A stretch of 64,000 nucleotides of DNA from Sarcomyxa edulis (taxonomy: Eukaryota; Basidiomycota; Agaricomycetes; Agaricales; Mycenaceae), in the NCBI GenBank assembly GCA_009761415.1, contig QUOL01000016.1, positions 434,001 through 498,000 of the forward strand. The letters are read 5' to 3'. Under the pieces are notes generated by a model that worked only from the letters and a program-made list of their open reading frames with translations, did no database searches and had not been told where the DNA came from. The translations under genes were made by a program, and so were the position numbers. Shown one piece after another: positions 59,833-64,000 of the stretch. Every line of letters begins with the position of its first letter. The stretch's first letter is position 1.

Positions 59833-60140
59833 CAAACTGAGGGTAGATTGTAGTGGCGGGAAGGAAGAAGAGAATCTGCGGAGGTTGGCGGGCAAATGAC
59901 GGATTAAATATATTTTTATTAAATCCTCGACGCGCAAGGCTCTGACATCACCCGCTGCCATGACAGTTTTACCTCCGAAGCATTCCTAATTTGGTAATTT
60001 ATCTTCCTTTTTTGCTCCCGAAGGGACCAAAAGTGTTTCCCCAAAATATAGCTCATGTCCCCGCTCAAGCCAATTAAAAGTATGGTACACTGGTTCAAAT
60101 AATATATACTCTCGGGGGTCTGGTAATAATACACATATGT
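59833..60140. promoter_or_regulatory. Upstream region of GDB1
   Basis: About 300 bp between the GDB1 start and the makorin stop, both minus strand. It must contain the GDB1 promoter; no motif is clear enough to name. Confidence 0.35.
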
Positions 60141-62555
60141 TTAGTTTAACTGGGGAAAAATCGCATCAAACATCCTCCCAAACAACGACCGGGGCTGTTC
60201 AATCTGAGCGCTGTCGCTGCTACTTCTTGCAACATTGTCACCACCATCCCCATCGGTTCGATCCTGCGTTCCAACCACATTTCCCCAACCAGTCGTCGCG
60301 CTAGTAGAAGCGGTAGACACAGACGCAGAAATCATTTCTGCTGAGCCTAGTCTTCTCACGTTGCCTAGATCAGAAGCACTAGAACTCACCAGATGTCTCT
60401 GGCCTTGCGTTCCCTGTCCGATTGCTGGAGATTGAGACGGAAGAACATCGGAACTCGTCGATCCCGAGCTACTCCAAACCACCCTTCCTCGTCCATCCGT
60501 TACAAAAGGTGGCTCCGGTGGTCGATCTTGAGTCACGAATTTCGAATCGGTGATGTATGAAAGTGGAGGCAGGTCATCATCATTTCCATCCCTGCTATCG
60601 TCTTTGTCTCCTTTGTCTTCTTCGTCGATATCAATACTCACCCTCTCGCCGACTGCAGTGCTTATAGCTTCCGGCGCCGACGTTGAGGCCGGAAAAGCAT
60701 CGCCAGTCGACGCGGTCTGTAAGTGCACGTGTACACTCTCGAGAGCAGGCATATCATCATCATCATCATCATCACCATCTCTCCGTTCCGGTCTCGGGTC
60801 GATCCATGCAAGATCACGGTCGATTTGGACGTCCTCTAACTGGGGCAAGTCATCGGCATCATCTCCACTATCCTCTCTGGCGCCCATCATACCTAAAAGG
60901 AAAGCATGTCGATTCGGTCCGATGGGAGGTAGAATTCCACGTCTCGGTCGGTCGTCGAGCTCGTCTTCCTCCGAGTAGTCAGTCTCTTCGTCCGAGCTAC
61001 TCTCTTCTTCATCTGAACTATCGCTAATGTCCTGCAGACCTGGCATGGAGTCAGTGTCCGAACGATGGCCGTTGTTAGCATGATCGTTATTAGTTGCCAG
61101 ATTGATGTCTTCCAAAGGGGGAAGATCATCCAAATCTTCATCGTGTGGTCGAGCAACGTGGTTCGAGTGATCGTTTCGGCGCATCATATTGAGACCCTCT
61201 ATCATATGCTCCGCCTGCAAGATCGGTAGATAATTCAGGTAAAGTGAGAAATTTCATGGTAAAAACAGCTCACCAGACGCTCCAGCCCTAACATCTCGCG
61301 TTCTACCGCAGTTGGCGTTCTCCTCGATTCTTCCCTCACCCTCCAACCTCCGACGGGCTCTAACGGTGGGGGTATGTCTCCGTTTACCTCCACCTCAGCT
61401 CTTTCTGAGTCCAGTCGTCTCCTTGCATCCTCGACATGTGCCTCGACATTGAATAGACTAGCCCGAATGGCATCAATAGTAGCTCCCATGTCGTCCATCG
61501 GATTCTGGAAAAGTATGTTGAGCACATTGATGGGATTCATGTCGTCCATGTTGATGTGATTGAGATAATCAAATCGACGTGTAGATGATGAAGTATCACG
61601 GCGTTGCGAGTATATCTAGGGTTTCATTCATCAACATTCATAGGTATTTACCTTGCAGATACATAAACTCACTCGCATGCAACGATCTACACCTTTCGAG
61701 AAAACGTGTGGTGTTCCATCTTCGTTACGATGTTGATATAGACAATCCTTCCCGAACGGACAAAACGGCTTGCTGGGGCTCTTGTTTTTGGAGTCTTGGA
61801 AGTATCTATGAACGATGCGCGTCTAAGTTCGGGTGCAGAATTTGACTTAGTCAGCAATAACGCACCGGCATGGTACCCTTGCCATACTAGCCTTGTAGGC
61901 CTCAAAGGCACGTATTTTTCCAGGATGGTCCTGGGGATAGAAATGCGAAGAGGGGGTGATGATGCCTGAAGATGCCCTGCAGAGAGGGCATTTCTTGATG
62001 TTTCCGACTTCGGCCTTTCCTGTGGGATCTCTCCATTGACTAATGCACTGTGTAAAGTTAAAGATGCAGTTCAAGAACGAAGACTGAGGTGTACATACTT
62101 GTAGACAGAATACGTGGCTGCAGCCGGCTACCGAAGCGAATGTTAGTAAGACTACAGATCTCGAAGTGAACAGTGATCGTACTCAGCAAGCCGTAAGTTA
62201 TAGGTTTTTCCAGACAGATACAGCAAGGATCGTCCTCCGGGTCAAACGCTGTAGAGATCTCCTTCGCTTTCCCTAGAGAAGAACTGGGTCCAGGATCCGG
62301 GTTGGGTGGTCTATCATGTCGGAACCAGCAGCTTTCTCCTCTCCTGCAGAAGCCTTGTACATGTTCGGTCAGCCGATACACATGGATCTACGAAACAAAC
62401 CTACCTTGCGCGTAAAACTTGCAAGTCTTTGACTGATCGAAACGAGTCAGTTTCCCGTTCGGATGGCTAAACTTGCAGTTCTTGGAGAAACAGCCTCGGG
62501 GCTCATTGTAATAGCGACATATCCCTCGAGGTTTTGAAGTTATGGGTCGCTCCAT
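60141..62555 (-). CDS. Makorin-type CCCH/RING zinc-finger protein with acidic repeat tail
   Basis: About seven exons give roughly 695 aa. Two N-terminal CCCH fingers come first (CRYYNEPRGCFSKNCKFSH; CKFYAQGFCRRGESCWFRH). A C3HC4 RING follows (CCICLEKP, GCSHVFCLQCISQW, KKCPLCR). A third CCCH-like finger comes next (CRYFQDSKNK through CPFGKDCLYQH). This order is that of makorin E3 ubiquitin ligases and related Lep5-type proteins, which bind RNA and ubiquitinate targets. The long C-terminal extension is acidic and disordered, with repeats such as LDDLPPLEDI, ADDLPQLEDV, DDDMPALESV and DDDLPPLSYI. The E3 activity is inferred from the RING. A frame break between the halves is bridged by an intron with GTGAGT donor at about 61676, so this is one gene, not two. 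Confidence 0.8.
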
Positions 62556-62888
62556 GGGCTCATTTGGTAGAATGTAGAATCGACTGCCCTGTCAGGAGAG
62601 AACAGATGAGATTGCCACAAGTGGCGGTGCCACGCTACCGTATTTTGTTAGGTCTCAAATTTGCTCTTATTTTTGTGCCAGTGGCCATGCATGTGGCCAT
62701 GGAGGTCGCCTACGAAGCGCGGGAAGTCCGAGCTTCAAATTCGAAAAAAAAAAAACATTTGATCTGCAAGTGAGACTGCGAATCCCATTCCTCAACCTGT
62801 GTCAAAAGTGTAGTTTGAAGTCGCAGCCTTATTACATTGCGTAGATAAGGTGTACTAGGTATAACGATATAGAAGAGAGAAAAAAAAC
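62556..62888. other. Upstream region of the makorin-type gene
   Basis: About 330 bp. It contains a run of ten A at about 62744-62753 and no supported gene. Confidence 0.4.
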
Positions 62889-62970
62889 TACCGCAACGAA
62901 AATCGAACCCACGACATCACGTTTATCTCGCACAGAACAGAAACTCGTAACCACTGCACTACAGAGGCAT
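62889..62970 (-). tRNA. Degenerate tRNA-like sequence (tRNA pseudogene or SINE head)
   Basis: On the minus strand TAGTGCAGTGG fits the Pol III A box and GGTTCGATT fits the B box at normal spacing, and a T-run terminator follows directly. A 7-nt loop TTCTGTG would give a CTG anticodon. The acceptor stem pairs poorly and the T-stem is mostly G-U, so I do not think it is a working tRNA. Tail and copy number would separate a relic from a SINE. Confidence 0.35.
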
Positions 62971-63342
62971 TGATATTCAGTCAAATGTAGAGGCTATATC
63001 GCGCGATCATTGTCACATGCTCGTCACGGCCGCGAGTTCACTACTGGTTTTTCGACAACATTTTCTGTACACCGGGGCTCCACCCACTAAGCTCTAGAAT
63101 ATATCGGAATACCTTCTAGGTATACTAGCCTACCTACCGTTTTTTTTCCTAATACTTCTATGCAGTCTCTGTTAAGTTAACATAACACCTTCACCTCGCT
63201 TTCACCTGAGACTCGGACTGAGTGACTGTCTGTCACGTCACATTCTCGTCGCTCTCAACAATCAACGCGTCGCGTCGCCGCCGTCGACTCTCGCCAAACT
63301 CTCGCATTACTTCTCACTTACATTACAGACCCTCAGTACACA

Positions 63343-64000
63343 ATGCCTGAGGTACTTGAGTCCATAACCTCGTGCTCCTTGGCAAACTACTGGTACAACT
63401 CTGTCAAGAGTATATGCACCCTCATCCTCCTCTCAATTTACCTGGATGCGACCGATGCAGAGCAAAAAAGGGCACCCTCATCCTCTTTAGCTTCTCAAGG
63501 CCATGCGTACTCTATTGAACCTGGATCACGCGTTGCTCGAGGGCCACGCTTTGCTCCCAAAGAGGTATATCCACCAATTGGCAACACAACCATTGCTGGG
63601 GCAAAACTTCGACTTCGAGACGTGTTGTTCAATCCACGGAACGTGATATTGCAGTTTGAATATGGGGAACGTGAGCTATGGCTTCAGGTGCGCTGTTCTA
63701 TACATTAATTTCTGTCATACTATGTGCTAAACTCCACCGTTCCTCATATCCGTTATAGGTTCAGATGCTCACTCATACCGTCGTTCAGATCTTCAGCCGC
63801 AGCCAATGGGATGATACACTGTCGAAGGTTGATAAGAAGGTGACTTCCTAGTTTTGGTTACATCTTTCTTCTCTCTTAAACGACTTTGATACTAGTCAAG
63901 AGGCTTCAAAATTGGAATGGCATTAGACTTCAACGACTATGTTCTAACGTTTCTTACGCTAGATATGATGTTCACGGTTCGTCCCTCACTTTCTGTTGTA
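63343..64000 (+). CDS. Unrecognised protein, 5' part only (runs off the window)
   Basis: Three exons are visible (63343-63687, 63759-63839, 63896-63976), then a GTTCGT donor, so the gene continues past 64000. The N-terminus has one hydrophobic stretch (SICTLILLSIYL, about residues 23-34) that could be a signal-anchor. A conserved-looking region follows with EVYPPIGNTTIAGAKLRLRD and VILQFEYGERELWLQ. The second and third exons continue MLTHTVVQIFSRSQWDDTLS and RGFKIGMALDFNDYVLTFLT. All joins keep the frame. I do not recognise the family. Confidence 0.5.

Noticed and set aside
60141..62555. Two separate genes, a RING/CCCH gene and an acidic protein gene starting MDDMNPINVL.
   Set aside because: A good intron (GTGAGT donor, CCTAG acceptor) joins the third CCCH finger to the acidic part in frame, and there is too little space for a separate promoter.
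1..64000. CRISPR array, bacterial operon or viral island.
   Set aside because: No regularly spaced direct repeats, spliceosomal introns throughout, and all recognised genes are fungal.

Overview
This window is nuclear DNA of a filamentous basidiomycete, most likely an Agaricomycete. The genes are compact and split by many introns of about 50-60 nt, almost all GT-AG. The gene content fits: a complex I 21 kDa subunit, an STE50 adaptor with two SH3 domains, a Zap1-like zinc-finger factor, and an expanded family of FunK1 fungal kinases. Gene models were built by hand from splice sites and reading-frame continuity. Internal boundaries may be off by a few bases.

1-13.5 kb is an ordinary housekeeping stretch: MZT1 (-), TMA16 (+), ARPC2 (+), a CPS1-like vacuolar carboxypeptidase (-), a Zap1-like zinc-finger factor (+), a nuclear-basket-like nucleoporin (-), a complex I 21 kDa subunit (+) and the SAGA subunit HFI1/ADA1 (-).

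13.5-25.9 kb is an accessory island. It opens with an approx. 94 bp inverted repeat pair that encloses a decayed PCF11-like fragment. Then, all on the minus strand, come an intact FunK1 kinase (copy A), a duplicated 3' end of a cytochrome P450, a broken FunK1 N-terminus, a second intact FunK1 (copy B) and the complete P450 gene.

25.9-46.4 kb is mostly housekeeping again. It starts with a small inverted-repeat element, followed by a DnaJ protein (+), an STE50-like MAPK adaptor (-), an uncharacterised DPW/FDDF-rich protein (+), an internally deleted FunK1 relic (-), PAT1 (+), a membrane glycosyltransferase-like protein (-) and a mitoferrin (-).

46.4-54.3 kb is a second FunK1 island, on the plus strand. 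Two intact kinases (copies D and E) are interleaved with duplicated 3' ends of the neighbouring glycogen debranching enzyme gene, whose complete copy follows at 54.3-59.8 kb (-). A makorin-type CCCH/RING protein (-), a degenerate tRNA-like sequence and the 5' part of an unrecognised gene (+) close the window.

The main new signal is the FunK1 system. Copies A and E form one sequence class and B and D another. The two islands are in opposite orientation, and each duplication carried along the 3' end of whichever housekeeping or P450 gene lay beside it. The relics show microhomology at one junction and C:G-to-T:A nonsense changes. Other points worth a look are a GC-AG intron, two inverted repeats that each end under 30 bp from a start codon, and a repeated DDLPxLEDI-type motif in the makorin tail.
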